The notes under the pieces are model-generated. The model saw only the letters and a list, made by a program, of their open reading frames with translations. It was not told the DNA's origin and did not search any database. The translations under genes and the position numbers were made by a program. 64,000 bases of DNA from Ascoidea asiatica. Lineage: Eukaryota; Ascomycota; Saccharomycetes; Ascoideales; Ascoideaceae. Within the stretch, counting starts at the first letter, position 1, and each line of letters starts with the position of its first letter. Below are positions 8,100 through 18,383 of the stretch, in pieces. The DNA is taken from assembly GCA_001600695.1 (NCBI GenBank), contig BCKQ01000005.1, positions 1,128,593-1,192,592 of the forward strand, given 5' to 3'.

Positions 8100-11000
8100 C
8101 TAATCACTTAAATATTGAGCATAATCTTCAGCTGCAGCAAAGATAGGTAAGTCTTTGGTCTTTCTTTTCTTCGAGTCTTTACTCTTACTATTTTTCTTAC
8201 TTTTAGAGGTTTCTGTATTATCTTCTCTAAGACGCTTCTTCTTATTGACTTTTTTACTTTTTTTATTTGTAGTCTCTTCTTCGTCGGAAAATTCATCAGC
8301 TTCTAAATCTAGGAATCCAGCAGCCGAATTTTCATCTTCACTGACATCAACTTCACTATCATCGCTTCCTGAGACTTTCTTAGAGTCATCAAGAAAATCT
8401 TCCATTTCATCAAAATCGACTGTTTTCATATGAGAGCTGGATATTTTTGATTCATCTCCATCACTTTCAGACTCAGAAACCATTTTATCACTATCTTCCT
8501 CTTCATCTTCATCCATAAAGTCTGATTCATTAAATGCATCACTTAAATCACTTTCTATATCACTTTCAGCATCATCCTCTCCATCTGGATTAGTGGCAAC
8601 TAATGCCTTCCAAACCTCATCATCATCTATTTCATCATCTTCATCGTCTTCATCCTTGATCTTTTTAACTTTTGGTTCTTTTCCAGTATTCTCAGTTTGC
8701 TTGATTTTAAAGTATTCATAGAAAAATTTCTCATCTGGTTTTATATCTTTGATATTTTTATGTAACCAGTTTTCAGCATTCACAGGTTTTTCTGTTGATT
8801 CATTATTTGATCTTGCTAATAATGAACCTACTTGCACATCACCCACGGGTTGCATAATTGATTGTGATTTAGATTGATTGGCTTTCTTAGGATTCTTATA
8901 AACAAATCTATCAAGAAAATGACTTAAAGAAAACAATCTTAAATCTGGTTTACTTTCAATTTTATTATCGGACAAGGATTCTGAATATAATTTAACAGAA
9001 GGATGATAATGTTTAACAAAATTTATTAACTCCCAAAGTTGTGTTTTTTCAGCATTTGCAAATCTAGGATCTCTTTTGAAGGAATCATATTCTTTTTCAT
9101 CATCTATTTCATTTTTTTCTGAATCATTACTTTCATCTTTAACAACTTCATTTATCAGTGAATCAGAATCTTCTTCAACTACTGAAAATAATTGTTTAAT
9201 ACTTAAAGAGAGTTCTGGTTTTGATTTTGCTAATTCCATTAATAAAAATAACATACCAGTAACAGCTCCAAAATTTAACCAATGTAAACATATCTGTAGT
9301 ATTCTTTTAACGAAAGCAAATAACCTTGGAGTATTATCATCATTTTTAAGAGATTTATATAATAAATTTAAAAATAAAGTTTGCTTGGAAGAGCTTACTA
9401 ATTTTGGGTGAAGTAAAGTTTCATAAAGTGCTTTAAAATATCTATCTTTACTCAATTCTTTGGCAGTTATAATATGAGATATCAAAACTAAAGCTTGAAG
9501 ATTAGCATTAAAATTAACTTTTGAATGAGCCATTTGAAAAAGAGTATCAATGTGTTTATCAAATAAATCATCTGGTAATTCAGAAAATGGAAAAGCACGA
9601 TTTAAACCGGATAATAAAGCAGAAAATAATTTACTATTTTTTTCTTCAATAATCTCAGATTCAGTTTTTTCAACTACTTTAACTGATTTTCCACCTTTTT
9701 TACCTCTTTTTACGTGCATTCTACTTCTATGTCTTGCATTGATTTTATTTGATTCACCAAGTACATTATCAATTTCATCATCACTTTTATCATCATCTTT
9801 GATACTATTAGTCTTTTTACTATTATTATCAATATCTTCTTTTTGATTTTGAAAATCATATAATAATTCTTCAAATAAGGCAAAATAAGTTTTAACCAAA
9901 CTATTTGCTAATTCAACATCATTTTTAGTTAAAATTGTTTGATTTAAAGTTAAAATAGAATAGTATTTAGCATGAAAACGTATGCCAGCGCTAGTTAAGC
10001 CATCAATAACAGAATCTGTAACAATTTTTTTCATTGCAGGATGAGTTTGTTCAAGTTGTAAAATTTCAAAAGAAGTTTTTGCGGCAACTTTATTATCAAT
10101 ATCACCGAGTTTATTGATACCTAATTTCAAAAGATTGACTTCTTGTTCAGGTTTTGATTTTAATAATTGGAAAACAACAGTAACTATATTCATTTTAATG
10201 AATAATATTGGATCTTGTAATAAATCTTCAAAAATTTTCATCATTTCAAAATATTGTTTTTTCAAATAATCTTCAAAATAATAAACTATCAATGATTTAT
10301 CAGACATATTCATACTTAAATTTTGATTTTTAAAATATACTAATTTTCTATTTGAAGGTAATAGCGTACTGATTATTAAATCTTTTAAAGCCATTATACT
10401 TTCCATAGCAGCATTTCTTGATTTTTTTGAACAAAAAAAAGTTAAACTCTCTAAAGATTTTATATTATGAATTGGGGATTCTTGAATTATTAAAGTTAAT
10501 GAAGAAATTTTATCATTAAGAGTACCATTTTTCATAATTTCAGATAAAAACTTTTTTTGAGAAGAAGATTTTGTAAATTCTTTATAAAATATACCGTTTT
10601 CTTGTTCTGTTAATTCTTTTGCTTTTAAAAAAAGTTCATGAAGTTGATCTGGAGTGATTTCTGTTTTTTCAATAGTTTCAAGTTTTATATTATACCAATC
10701 TGATTGTTTTGGGACAATTAATTGATTTTCCTGAACAAATGAAGATTTTATTTGTTGACTAATTTTTGATTTTTTTGATGTAACTTCTTCTTTGAATTTT
10801 TCTGATTTTTTATAATTTTCACCTCTTCTAGACTGAAATTTTACAGGGTTTTCACCTTTTGATTCTTTTGATTCTTTAAATTCTTTTTTATTTTTTGTTT
10901 TTTTTGGTTCTTTAGATTCTTTGAGTTCTTTCGATTCTTTTAATTTTTTTGATTCTTTTTTTGAATCCTTTGATTCTTTTGATTCTTTTAATTCATTTGA

Positions 11001-11372
11001 TTTCTTTGCCTTTTTAAGTTCCTTTAATTCTTTAAATCCATTTATTTCGTTTGATTCTTTTGATTTATGCTTTTTGTCTTTAACAACTTTGGAATCATAT
11101 TTCTCGTCAACTTCAGATTTTTTTGAAGCATGGACTTTATCTTTCTTTATTTCTTTTTTATGTTCTTTCTTATGTTCTTTTTTATTCTCTTTTTTATCTT
11201 CTTTTTTGTTATCTTTTTTACTTTCTTTCTTATTTTCTTTCTTGTTAGTTTTCTTATTATCTGTTTTGTTTGATTTACTAGAATCTGAATCTAATTTTTT
11301 AAGATTTGCCTTTTCTAACTTCAAGGCTATTTTGTCCTTGATAGAGGAAACATCTAAAGTAGCTTCACTCAT
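8100..11372 (-). CDS. MAK21: Mak21/Noc1, 60S ribosome biogenesis factor (CBF/Mak21 family)
   Basis: Mak21 (Noc1) binds Noc2 and early 90S/66S pre-ribosomes in the nucleolus and is needed for large-subunit assembly. The product is 1090 residues (S. cerevisiae 1025). Residues 1-200 are a lysine/glutamate/serine block with KESKE- and KENKK-type repeats. Residues about 210-560 are helical (HEAT-like). The CBF/Mak21 domain is centred on residues 640-720 (KQTLFLNLLYKSLKNDDNTP, then HWLNFGAVTGMLFLLMELAK), followed by a typical KSKPELSLSIKQLF tail. The C-terminus after about residue 890 is acidic with long D/E runs and then a basic KKSKK segment, as in nucleolar assembly factors. It diverges from LCB2; these two are near neighbours in S. 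cerevisiae too. Upstream are an RRPE-like word and a CACGTG site. Confidence 0.93.
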   Translation of the reverse strand: MSEATLDVSSIKDKIALKLEKANLKKLDSDSSKSNKTDNKKTNKKENKKESKKDNKKEDKKENKKEHKKEHKKEIKKDKVHASKKSEVDEKYDSKVVKDKKHKSKESNEINGFKELKELKKAKKSNELKESKESKDSKKESKKLKESKELKESKEPKKTKNKKEFKESKESKGENPVKFQSRRGENYKKSEKFKEEVTSKKSKISQQIKSSFVQENQLIVPKQSDWYNIKLETIEKTEITPDQLHELFLKAKELTEQENGIFYKEFTKSSSQKKFLSEIMKNGTLNDKISSLTLIIQESPIHNIKSLESLTFFCSKKSRNAAMESIMALKDLIISTLLPSNRKLVYFKNQNLSMNMSDKSLIVYYFEDYLKKQYFEMMKIFEDLLQDPILFIKMNIVTVVFQLLKSKPEQEVNLLKLGINKLGDIDNKVAAKTSFEILQLEQTHPAMKKIVTDSVIDGLTSAGIRFHAKYYSILTLNQTILTKNDVELANSLVKTYFALFEELLYDFQNQKEDIDNNSKKTNSIKDDDKSDDEIDNVLGESNKINARHRSRMHVKRGKKGGKSVKVVEKTESEIIEEKNSKLFSALLSGLNRAFPFSELPDDLFDKHIDTLFQMAHSKVNFNANLQALVLISHIITAKELSKDRYFKALYETLLHPKLVSSSKQTLFLNLLYKSLKNDDNTPRLFAFVKRILQICLHWLNFGAVTGMLFLLMELAKSKPELSLSIKQLFSVVEEDSDSLINEVVKDESNDSEKNEIDDEKEYDSFKRDPRFANAEKTQLWELINFVKHYHPSVKLYSESLSDNKIESKPDLRLFSLSHFLDRFVYKNPKKANQSKSQSIMQPVGDVQVGSLLARSNNESTEKPVNAENWLHKNIKDIKPDEKFFYEYFKIKQTENTGKEPKVKKIKDEDDEDDEIDDDEVWKALVATNPDGEDDAESDIESDLSDAFNESDFMDEDEEEDSDKMVSESESDGDESKISSSHMKTVDFDEMEDFLDDSKKVSGSDDSEVDVSEDENSAAGFLDLEADEFSDEEETTNKKSKKVNKKKRLREDNTETSKSKKNSKSKDSKKRKTKDLPIFAAAEDYAQYLSD

Positions 11373-12430
11373 TGATCTTTCAAATTAGATAGATAAAGTG
11401 ATTCAATGTTTGTATTGCGTGAAAGCAAAGTAATAAAAAAATCAAAAAACACCAAACTTTAGCATAGAAATATATGTTTTTAGTCCAAATTTGACTTTCT
11501 TGTTTTTATTCTCAAGCTGGCTAGCATCAAAAATAAATTTTTTTCACAATTATTTTTCAAAATTGAAAAATTGAACCGAATCCATAAATATGGTTCTTCT
11601 TTTCAACAAAAAAAGTATTACGTTATATATTATGTAATTATATTTTGCACGTGAGTGTTTTCATTAAAGTATAATTACCATTGAAGTGGATGGTTCCACA
11701 GAGGCGGGTCCATTAACAACGGCGAGATATTGAGAAATATTGAGAAATATTGAGTGGTAGCAGCGACGTAAATTGAAATTGAATGTGAGAACTGATAATA
11801 GCGGTAAACTCACTCACTGTGCTATTCTGAGTGGAAGCATGATAATAAATAGCTGTTAACTGTGCAGTGCAAGCTTAAGAAAAAAATAACGTTGGTTCGT
11901 GAAAGTGATCAGATTACTTTTGATTTAATTTTTGATTGATTGATTGATAATTGATTATTCACCAGAAATAAATATTGAAGAAAGAAAGAAATAAACTAAT
12001 AAATAAAGAGTCAGAAGCAACTTACCTAATACTAAACATCATAGAATCAGAAAGTTTCAGTATAACATACATAATATTAATTCTTACTGTTAGAAGATTA
12101 CAGACTAAAGAAGTATTGCAATAGTAAACACTTTACCAGATCTACTCTTTCTCAATATATGATAACCACATAAATATTTCAGCTTATTCAAACATCAAAC
12201 TCTTTCGTTTAAACATAATTATACCAATATTTCTATCCATAATAGTTCTGAGCAATCTTTAGTGAACTTGCATCCAACTTTTATTCTTTCTTTAATCATC
12301 TCTTCCAAAATTATTTTATCAGTAATATAAACAAATCTTTTATAATCAATACTTCATTCTTAGGATCACTCTTTTACTCTTTTTTTGAACCTTTTTCACT
12401 CTTTTCATTCTTTTCACTCTTATTTTCATA
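11373..12430. promoter_or_regulatory. Divergent MAK21/LCB2 promoter region
   Basis: A 1058-bp gap between two divergent genes. On the MAK21 side are TGAAAAATT (11564-11572, RRPE-like) and the E-box CACGTG (11648-11653, Cbf1-type), 275 bp from the MAK21 start. A 10-bp unit ATATTGAGAA is repeated 2.8 times at 11727-11754. Around 11700-11870 the DNA is less AT-rich than its flanks. The last 400 bp before LCB2 is a T/C-rich leader with CTCTTTT and CACTCTT runs, typical of yeast 5' flanks. No ORF of note. Confidence 0.5.
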
Positions 12431-14098
12431 ATGCAATTATATGATGATATACCAAGTCTTCAAGTTAACTCTGGTTTAACAAAACAACAAAAAATTGAAA
12501 AAGAATATGGTAAATTAGAAAGTGAAGAATTTTTATATACTTCTCAATTTAAAGGTAATTGTAAAATTGATAAATTTCTTGAAAATCCTCCAATTGAAGA
12601 ACCACCTTATCTTACTACTTTTTTAACTTATTTAAATTATTTAATTTTAATTATTGTTGGACATTTTAAAGATTTTTGGGGTATATTATTAACTCCAAAA
12701 GATTTCAATGATATTAAAGAAAAAAATGGTTATGCTCCATATTATTCAAGATTTGAAAGTTTTTATGTTAGAAGATTAAAAACTAAAATTGATGATGGTT
12801 TTGCAAGACCAACTATTGGTGTACCTGGTAGATTTATAACTTGTTTTGATAGATTTAGTGATAATTATAATAAAACCTTTAAATATACTGGTGAAACTAC
12901 AACCTGTTTAAATTTATCTTCTTATAATTATCTTGGATTTGCTCAATCTGAAGGTCATTGTACTGATTATGCTTTGGAAACTTTAAAAAAATATGGTACA
13001 GGTTCTGGTGGTTCAAGAAATTCAATTGGAACAACTGATTTACATATAGAAGCTGAAAATGTTGTTGCAAAATTCTTAGGTAAAGAAGCAAGTATAATAT
13101 TTTCAATGGGTTATGGTACAAATGCAAATTTATTTACTTCTTTAGTTGATTCAAATTGTTTAGTTATTTCTGATGAATTAAATCACGCTTCAATTAGAAC
13201 TGGTGTTAGATTATCTGGTGCAATTGTTAAAACTTTTAAACATAATGATATGGATAATTTAGAAAAATTAATTATTGAACAAATTACTCAAGGTCAACCA
13301 AAATTTCATAAACCGTGGAATAAAATTTTAATTTGTGTTGAAGGTTTATATTCAATGGAAGGTACTATGTGTAATTTACCAAAACTTATTGAATTAAAAA
13401 AAAAATATAAATGTTATTTATTTGTTGATGAAGCTCATTCAATTGGTGCTATGGGTCCAAGAGGTAGAGGTGTTTGTGATTATTTTAATATAAATCCAAA
13501 TGATGTTGATATTTTAATGGGTACTTTAACCAAATCTTTTGGTGCAACTGGTGGTTATGTTGCTGCTGATAGAAATATTATTGATAGATTAAGATTAGAT
13601 ATTATAACTTGTAATTATGCCGAATCTATAACACCTCCTGTTTTAGCTCAAATTATAGCTTCTTTAAAAACAATTTCTGGTGAAATTCATCCTGGTGAAG
13701 GAGACGAAAGATTAAAAAGAATTGCATTTAATTCAAGATATTTAAGATTCGGTTTAAGAAAATTAGGTTTTATCGTTTATGGTATGGATGATTCCCCTGT
13801 TATTCCTGTACTATTATATATTCCAAATAAAATGCCTGCAATTACCAGAGCTTTATATAATAGAGGTATTGCTGTTGTTATTGTTGGTTATCCTGCAACT
13901 CCAATTATTTCTTCTAGAATCAGATTTTGTGTTTCAAGTGCTTTAACAAAAAGTGATTTAGATAGAATTTTAAAAGAAATGGATTTTTTTGGTGATAAAT
14001 TTCATTTAAAATATATCAAAGGTGCTCATAATGATGAACCTTTTTCTGACAAACCAAATGCAACTTTGAAAATGTTCGACAAACCAACTTATCTTTAA
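12431..14098 (+). CDS. LCB2: Serine palmitoyltransferase subunit 2
   Basis: Catalytic subunit of serine palmitoyltransferase, which condenses serine and palmitoyl-CoA to 3-ketosphinganine in the ER, the first and committed step of sphingolipid synthesis; it works with Lcb1. The product is 555 residues (S. cerevisiae 561), a class II PLP-dependent alpha-oxoamine synthase. A hydrophobic segment lies at residues about 58-80 (TTFLTYLNYLILIIVGHF). The substrate and cofactor regions are intact: YNYLGFAQSEGHC, GTGSGGSRNSIGTTDLH, DELNHASIRTGVRLSGA, FVDEAHSIGAMGPRGRGV. The PLP lysine is Lys368 in GTLTKSFGATGGY, next to the yeast Lys366. It lacks the low-complexity inserts of most genes here, which shows strong constraint. 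The start is the first ATG after a T-rich leader. Confidence 0.97.
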   Translation: MQLYDDIPSLQVNSGLTKQQKIEKEYGKLESEEFLYTSQFKGNCKIDKFLENPPIEEPPYLTTFLTYLNYLILIIVGHFKDFWGILLTPKDFNDIKEKNGYAPYYSRFESFYVRRLKTKIDDGFARPTIGVPGRFITCFDRFSDNYNKTFKYTGETTTCLNLSSYNYLGFAQSEGHCTDYALETLKKYGTGSGGSRNSIGTTDLHIEAENVVAKFLGKEASIIFSMGYGTNANLFTSLVDSNCLVISDELNHASIRTGVRLSGAIVKTFKHNDMDNLEKLIIEQITQGQPKFHKPWNKILICVEGLYSMEGTMCNLPKLIELKKKYKCYLFVDEAHSIGAMGPRGRGVCDYFNINPNDVDILMGTLTKSFGATGGYVAADRNIIDRLRLDIITCNYAESITPPVLAQIIASLKTISGEIHPGEGDERLKRIAFNSRYLRFGLRKLGFIVYGMDDSPVIPVLLYIPNKMPAITRALYNRGIAVVIVGYPATPIISSRIRFCVSSALTKSDLDRILKEMDFFGDKFHLKYIKGAHNDEPFSDKPNATLKMFDKPTYL

Positions 14099-15598
14099 TT
14101 TGTAAATTAATTTTTTCTACATTTTATATCTTTCTTTAAAGAATTTACCTCATTTAATTACTAATAATATTTTATTTAATTCATAATATAAAACATAATC
14201 ATTCAAATTTACGTAATTCTTACTCAATCTTGAAGAATTTTAAGTAATTTAAAATTATAGATAATCAGCCAAACATTTTCAATTTTCCCTTAGTTTTATC
14301 AAGTTTATCGATTCTAAAAAAAATTTATGGGCTCTTTCTTAATGAGTAGATAACCATCAATCTGTCCTTTCTATTTTACTTTAGTTTCTGTTGACTTTCT
14401 GGACGCTTTTTTAATATTGCAAGTATATTTTCTCTGTTGAAATAACTAAAAATATCAGTTTACATTAATCGATGACTGAAAACAACCAATTCTTCTAGAT
14501 TGATAGTTGTTCCAAGCAAACCTACAGAACCTTCTTTCAACCTGAAGGTTAATCTTGAATCCAAATTAGGTTATTCCTATATCTTTCTAGAAAAAAGAAT
14601 TACTTGTTCTGTCAATTTTTTTTTCAGCTAACACTTATTTACTATAAGTTTATATTGAAATGAATATTTAAATGAAGTTTTTAATAATAAAGGTTTAATA
14701 TTTGATAGTAAATTTCAATTGATAGTTTAAAATTGATATAATTATTAAAATAACATTATAATTAAATATTTTTTTTGATTATCTTTTTCTTCATAGCTAT
14801 TATTTTTTTTCAAAAAAACTAGGAAGTAAGTAGCTTACTTTTAAAATCTCATTATATTATTTTAATTATTTTTTGTACCAATATAAAATCCAAGCAATAT
14901 CTGAAGTTCCAACTAAATCTAAAATATAGATTAGGGAAAGTATTGCTATTAGTTTTTTGAACTTTATGCAAATAAGAAAGAGGAATCTGAAGTACGATAA
15001 ATTGATTTATAAACGTTAATATTAAAACTCAAGGGTAAAACTTTTTCTTGATCCTTAGAAACTTTTTTTATAAACTTTTTTTTCGGTTTTGCCAAAATGC
15101 TCACAATTCTAAGATTTAATATTCAAGTAATAATAAAATTTGGAGGTTTAGATAAAAAACAGAAGATCAATTTGATTGTGTTCTTTTAAAAGAAAGAAAA
15201 GAGCCTCTTTGACGATGCTTCAATTTGACAATTTTTCAATGAAATGTCTACATAACGAAAAATTTCAAATATCATTTATTGAAGGGATAAGCTTTATTTA
15301 ATTAAAAGAGTATTTCTTTCAAAATATACAAAGAAAATTTATGTTTCTGGATGAATAACATGTAGAAAAAGGAAATGCTATTTAGACTATCTACTTAAAC
15401 TATATATTCCCATTTAAATCTTGCTTGAAAACATTTAAAAAAAAAAAAAAAAACAATAACTTTCACTTTATTTAGATCGGAGGATAGATTTTTTTTTTCA
15501 GTATACAGTTGTAGGCCTATTGTTACAAAAATAATAGAATTGGAGAAAATTTTCATTTTGAAAAAGATAAACAATTTAACATTCTTTCATACTCAAGC
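14099..15598. other. 1.5-kb convergent gap between LCB2 and NDC1, no protein gene seen
   Basis: Both flanking genes end here, so the gap needs no promoter, yet it is long for a yeast. No ORF with believable composition is present. It contains a perfect 7-bp hairpin (AAGTAAG-TAG-CTTACTT, 14824-14840) and a nested inverted arrangement at 14893-14947 (AGCAATA ... TATTGCT enclosing AATCTA ... TAGATT). A poly-A tract is near 15437-15453. An unrecognised RNA gene is possible, but I could identify no snoRNA boxes or tRNA boxes. Confidence 0.4.
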
Positions 15599-17707
15599 TT
15601 AGTTCAATATACTTACATCAAAGGTAGTAATTTCATCATCAGACTTAAAATCATCATAAGTCATAGTAGAACTTTTAGGAATTTCTGTTTGATCTTCAAA
15701 TTTAAATTTCAAATTATTAAAGATTTTTGATTTATTGACTTCTGAAGATTTAAATTGTCCAAATGGGCCTTTTCCCTTTTTATTTATGTACCATTTGGCA
15801 AGTTTAACAGAATTTTCAGTTAGTGGGAGATCATTTATTAAATTTTTATAGTGAAATGCAATATCACAAAAACTTTTCATTGACAAATTATGAATTTGTA
15901 GTATGATATTTTCTTCTTTTTGAGATTCACTATGTTCACCGAGTTTTATGACTGATGTTGTTGAAACTAATTTTTCCAATAAATTAAATATCTCAATAAT
16001 TGTGGAAAATATAACATTGGAGCTTAAATTAGGTGATTCTACTATTGAATATATTGCTAAAGAAGATATAGCAATGATGGAATTTCCTAAATTTGAGCTA
16101 TTTTCTCGAAGAATTGCATGACTTTCTCTTGCTGTGGTTGGAATTAATAACAACCCCAATAATTTATTTTTATTTACAGCATAATGATAATTATTTTTAA
16201 TAAATAATGGGATAGATGAATGTAACTTGGAAAATAAAATTTCCATTTGCGAAACAACTAATTGAGATTGTTTAGCAGAAGGGTCTTCTAATAGACTATA
16301 CAAATATGATGATCCAGAAGATTTGGGCTGGAAAGAGAGTAAGTTAATTTTGTGATTATCCTTAGAATTTAAATCTTTTATTGCTTCACTATCTTGAGTA
16401 AGTTCTCTTTTTAAAAAGTGATTATTTCCAAATAAATTAGAAGCTTCTATATCTTCTTTTGGTTTTTTAGCTTTTGGAGGAGCTAACACCTTAGCTTTAG
16501 GAATAATAGATTTATTTATATTAAGAATTGAGGTATTAATGAGCTTGGAACAAATTTCAAAAATTATAGTCCAAGAAAAGTTTTCTGATCCATTTATTGT
16601 AGTTTTTGCTTTATAAAGCTTATCTCTAAATTGTTTAGAATTTGAAGAAAGATAAGCTAATTCCTGGAACGCTGTCATCTTTATTAGTTCATCTTCTGAT
16701 TTTAAGCCTGAAATTAAGGAATCTATTTGATTTTTTGAAACTAGAGTCAAAGGCTGATTGAAATGTAAACAACCAATTTTGAAATAAGCATTGAATGAGT
16801 GATTGATAGACTCTAAAAAGATAAGATAGAAGTAAGAAATAAAAAACATTAAAGTAAACTGTTTGAAGGAAAATGAGCTTTGAGGAATAGATTTACTTAT
16901 ATCCATGAATAACGAAAAAGTCCAAAATACAAAAAAATTATAGGCAATTCTTTTAAAAAATAGGAAATATAGTAAAGAAAAAGATAATGAGATGAATAAA
17001 GTCAAAAAAAATAAATTTTTGAAATGAATTTCTAGAGGTAAGTTAATTTTTGGTGATTTATGATAAATGCCAAACTTTAAAGTACTTAATCTACTCATTG
17101 TAAATAAATGATATCTCAAAGAAATAACAAATGCAAAATATATAGTGAAGCACACAATATAAACAAAAGTATCATTGACAGGAGGATATTCATGTTTTCT
17201 AGCTACAGATAATTTTGAAATTTGGGTACATAGAGGTACTGCTATGATATTCATTGAGATCAAATAAAAAAAATTGAAAGTCTTAAGCATTGAGTAAAAA
17301 TTATTTTTCTTTATAGTTAGATCAACAAATTGAAAAAACAAAGTTGTGCTATAAGTTGAAGGAGTTATAATTTTTGAGCTTCTCTTGAAGGCAATGAATA
17401 TCAAAGAATTGAAAAAATTTATAAATAAAGTTATCAATCCATAAATTGAAGCTTTCCTGAAAGAAAATGATATGAACAACAAATAATTTGACGCTGCAGT
17501 AAATACTAGTGATAATAAAAAGACATACTTCCATAAAAAATTCACTCTAGATTTTGAAACTTCTTTGAAGATAGATTCATATTCCTTTTTAGCAATAGCA
17601 GGTGAACTCTTACCAGAAGGGATAACTGGAACTGGTGGAGAAGGGTTAAGCTTGTTGGAAACATATATTCTTGCCATAGTTATTTTAATTGATAATGATT
17701 TTTGCAA
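15599..17707 (-). CDS. NDC1: Ndc1, membrane nucleoporin and spindle-pole-body anchor
   Basis: Ndc1 is an integral nuclear-envelope protein needed to insert both nuclear pore complexes and the spindle pole body. The product is 702 residues (S. cerevisiae 655). Hydrophobic segments lie at about residues 58-81, 87-107, 141-160, 181-197, 231-251, 254-268 and 284-300, then a long soluble C-terminal half, as expected for the family. The diagnostic stretch after the last membrane segment is FKIGCLHFNQPL, then LISGLKSEDELIKMTAFQEL, which matches yeast SIGCLHKGKL and LLSGL...RLTAFQELAY. The codon for Met11 (17677) is an alternative start that gives MARIYVSNKL; the first ten residues may not be used. 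The gene converges with LCB2 across a long gap and lies downstream of RAD4. Confidence 0.9.
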   Translation of the reverse strand: MQKSLSIKITMARIYVSNKLNPSPPVPVIPSGKSSPAIAKKEYESIFKEVSKSRVNFLWKYVFLLSLVFTAASNYLLFISFSFRKASIYGLITLFINFFNSLIFIAFKRSSKIITPSTYSTTLFFQFVDLTIKKNNFYSMLKTFNFFYLISMNIIAVPLCTQISKLSVARKHEYPPVNDTFVYIVCFTIYFAFVISLRYHLFTMSRLSTLKFGIYHKSPKINLPLEIHFKNLFFLTLFISLSFSLLYFLFFKRIAYNFFVFWTFSLFMDISKSIPQSSFSFKQFTLMFFISYFYLIFLESINHSFNAYFKIGCLHFNQPLTLVSKNQIDSLISGLKSEDELIKMTAFQELAYLSSNSKQFRDKLYKAKTTINGSENFSWTIIFEICSKLINTSILNINKSIIPKAKVLAPPKAKKPKEDIEASNLFGNNHFLKRELTQDSEAIKDLNSKDNHKINLLSFQPKSSGSSYLYSLLEDPSAKQSQLVVSQMEILFSKLHSSIPLFIKNNYHYAVNKNKLLGLLLIPTTARESHAILRENSSNLGNSIIAISSLAIYSIVESPNLSSNVIFSTIIEIFNLLEKLVSTTSVIKLGEHSESQKEENIILQIHNLSMKSFCDIAFHYKNLINDLPLTENSVKLAKWYINKKGKGPFGQFKSSEVNKSKIFNNLKFKFEDQTEIPKSSTMTYDDFKSDDEITTFDVSILN

Positions 17708-18383
17708 TTATTTTGCTTAAATGTTTCCAACGTATAAATTATCATTAAACTTATTTCAGAAACTTTTTATAAAACAATTTTCAAATCTTGAAAAGCTGTT
17801 TATATTTCATTTTTTCAATAATCAGATCCAGAATCCTTGATGCGGTTCAAAAACGTTAATAAACTTCCACACCACGGTTTTTACGGATTCTGGTTAAAAA
17901 AATAAATTTTACTTGAGTAAGGACTTTAATTCTACGCTCGCTACAGTATTTGAAAAGTTACTTTATCATGTATTTATTAATTCTATTATTTCAGTAAGAA
18001 AAGAAATATTTGAATGTCATCGACCTTAAAACCTTCAATTGACTACAAAAACAGGTTTTTTTTTAACCTGCATTGAATTGGTTTTTTAATTGCGTTAAAC
18101 TTTCAAAAAATCAATAATATCCCAAAGCTCAAAAAAAAGTAAAGTGTTTCTAAATTAATCTTCGAATATCTGACCATAAAGTTTTTGAATAAATCTAAGC
18201 TTAAATAGAGGAAAATAAAAGCACCATTTATTATGGATTTTATCTTTTAAGATAAGAATATAAAATTATCGAGCATATAATTGTATTATGGTCCTAGGAA
18301 AAATTTTAACTCTCATATGGGAATATACTTGAGACTTGATTGAACTTTTGACTATTGTACATATTATAACATAGTTTGAAAAC
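17708..18383. other. NDC1 5' flank / RAD4 3' flank
   Basis: A 676-bp gap between two minus-strand genes with no believable ORF. Its main structure is the pair CCAGAATCC (17828-17836) and GGATTCTGG (17885-17893), perfect 9-bp inverted arms about 50 bp apart, 121-186 bp upstream of the NDC1 start. The rest is AT-rich. Confidence 0.5.
17828..17893. repeat. Inverted repeat upstream of NDC1 (9-bp arms, 48-bp spacer)
   Basis: CCAGAATCC and its exact reverse complement GGATTCTGG flank a 48-bp spacer. The spacing resembles a tRNA acceptor stem, but there are no A-box or B-box sequences or anticodon arm on either strand. It may be a pair of opposed protein-binding sites in the NDC1 promoter. Confidence 0.6.

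Noticed and set aside
12025-12040. TAATACTAAAC as an intron branch point in the LCB2 leader
   Set aside because: No convincing GTATGT-type donor at a fitting distance; the LCB2 coding frame needs no intron.
17828-17893. tRNA-like spacing of a 9-bp inverted repeat
   Set aside because: No A box, B box, anticodon arm or poly-T terminator on either strand.
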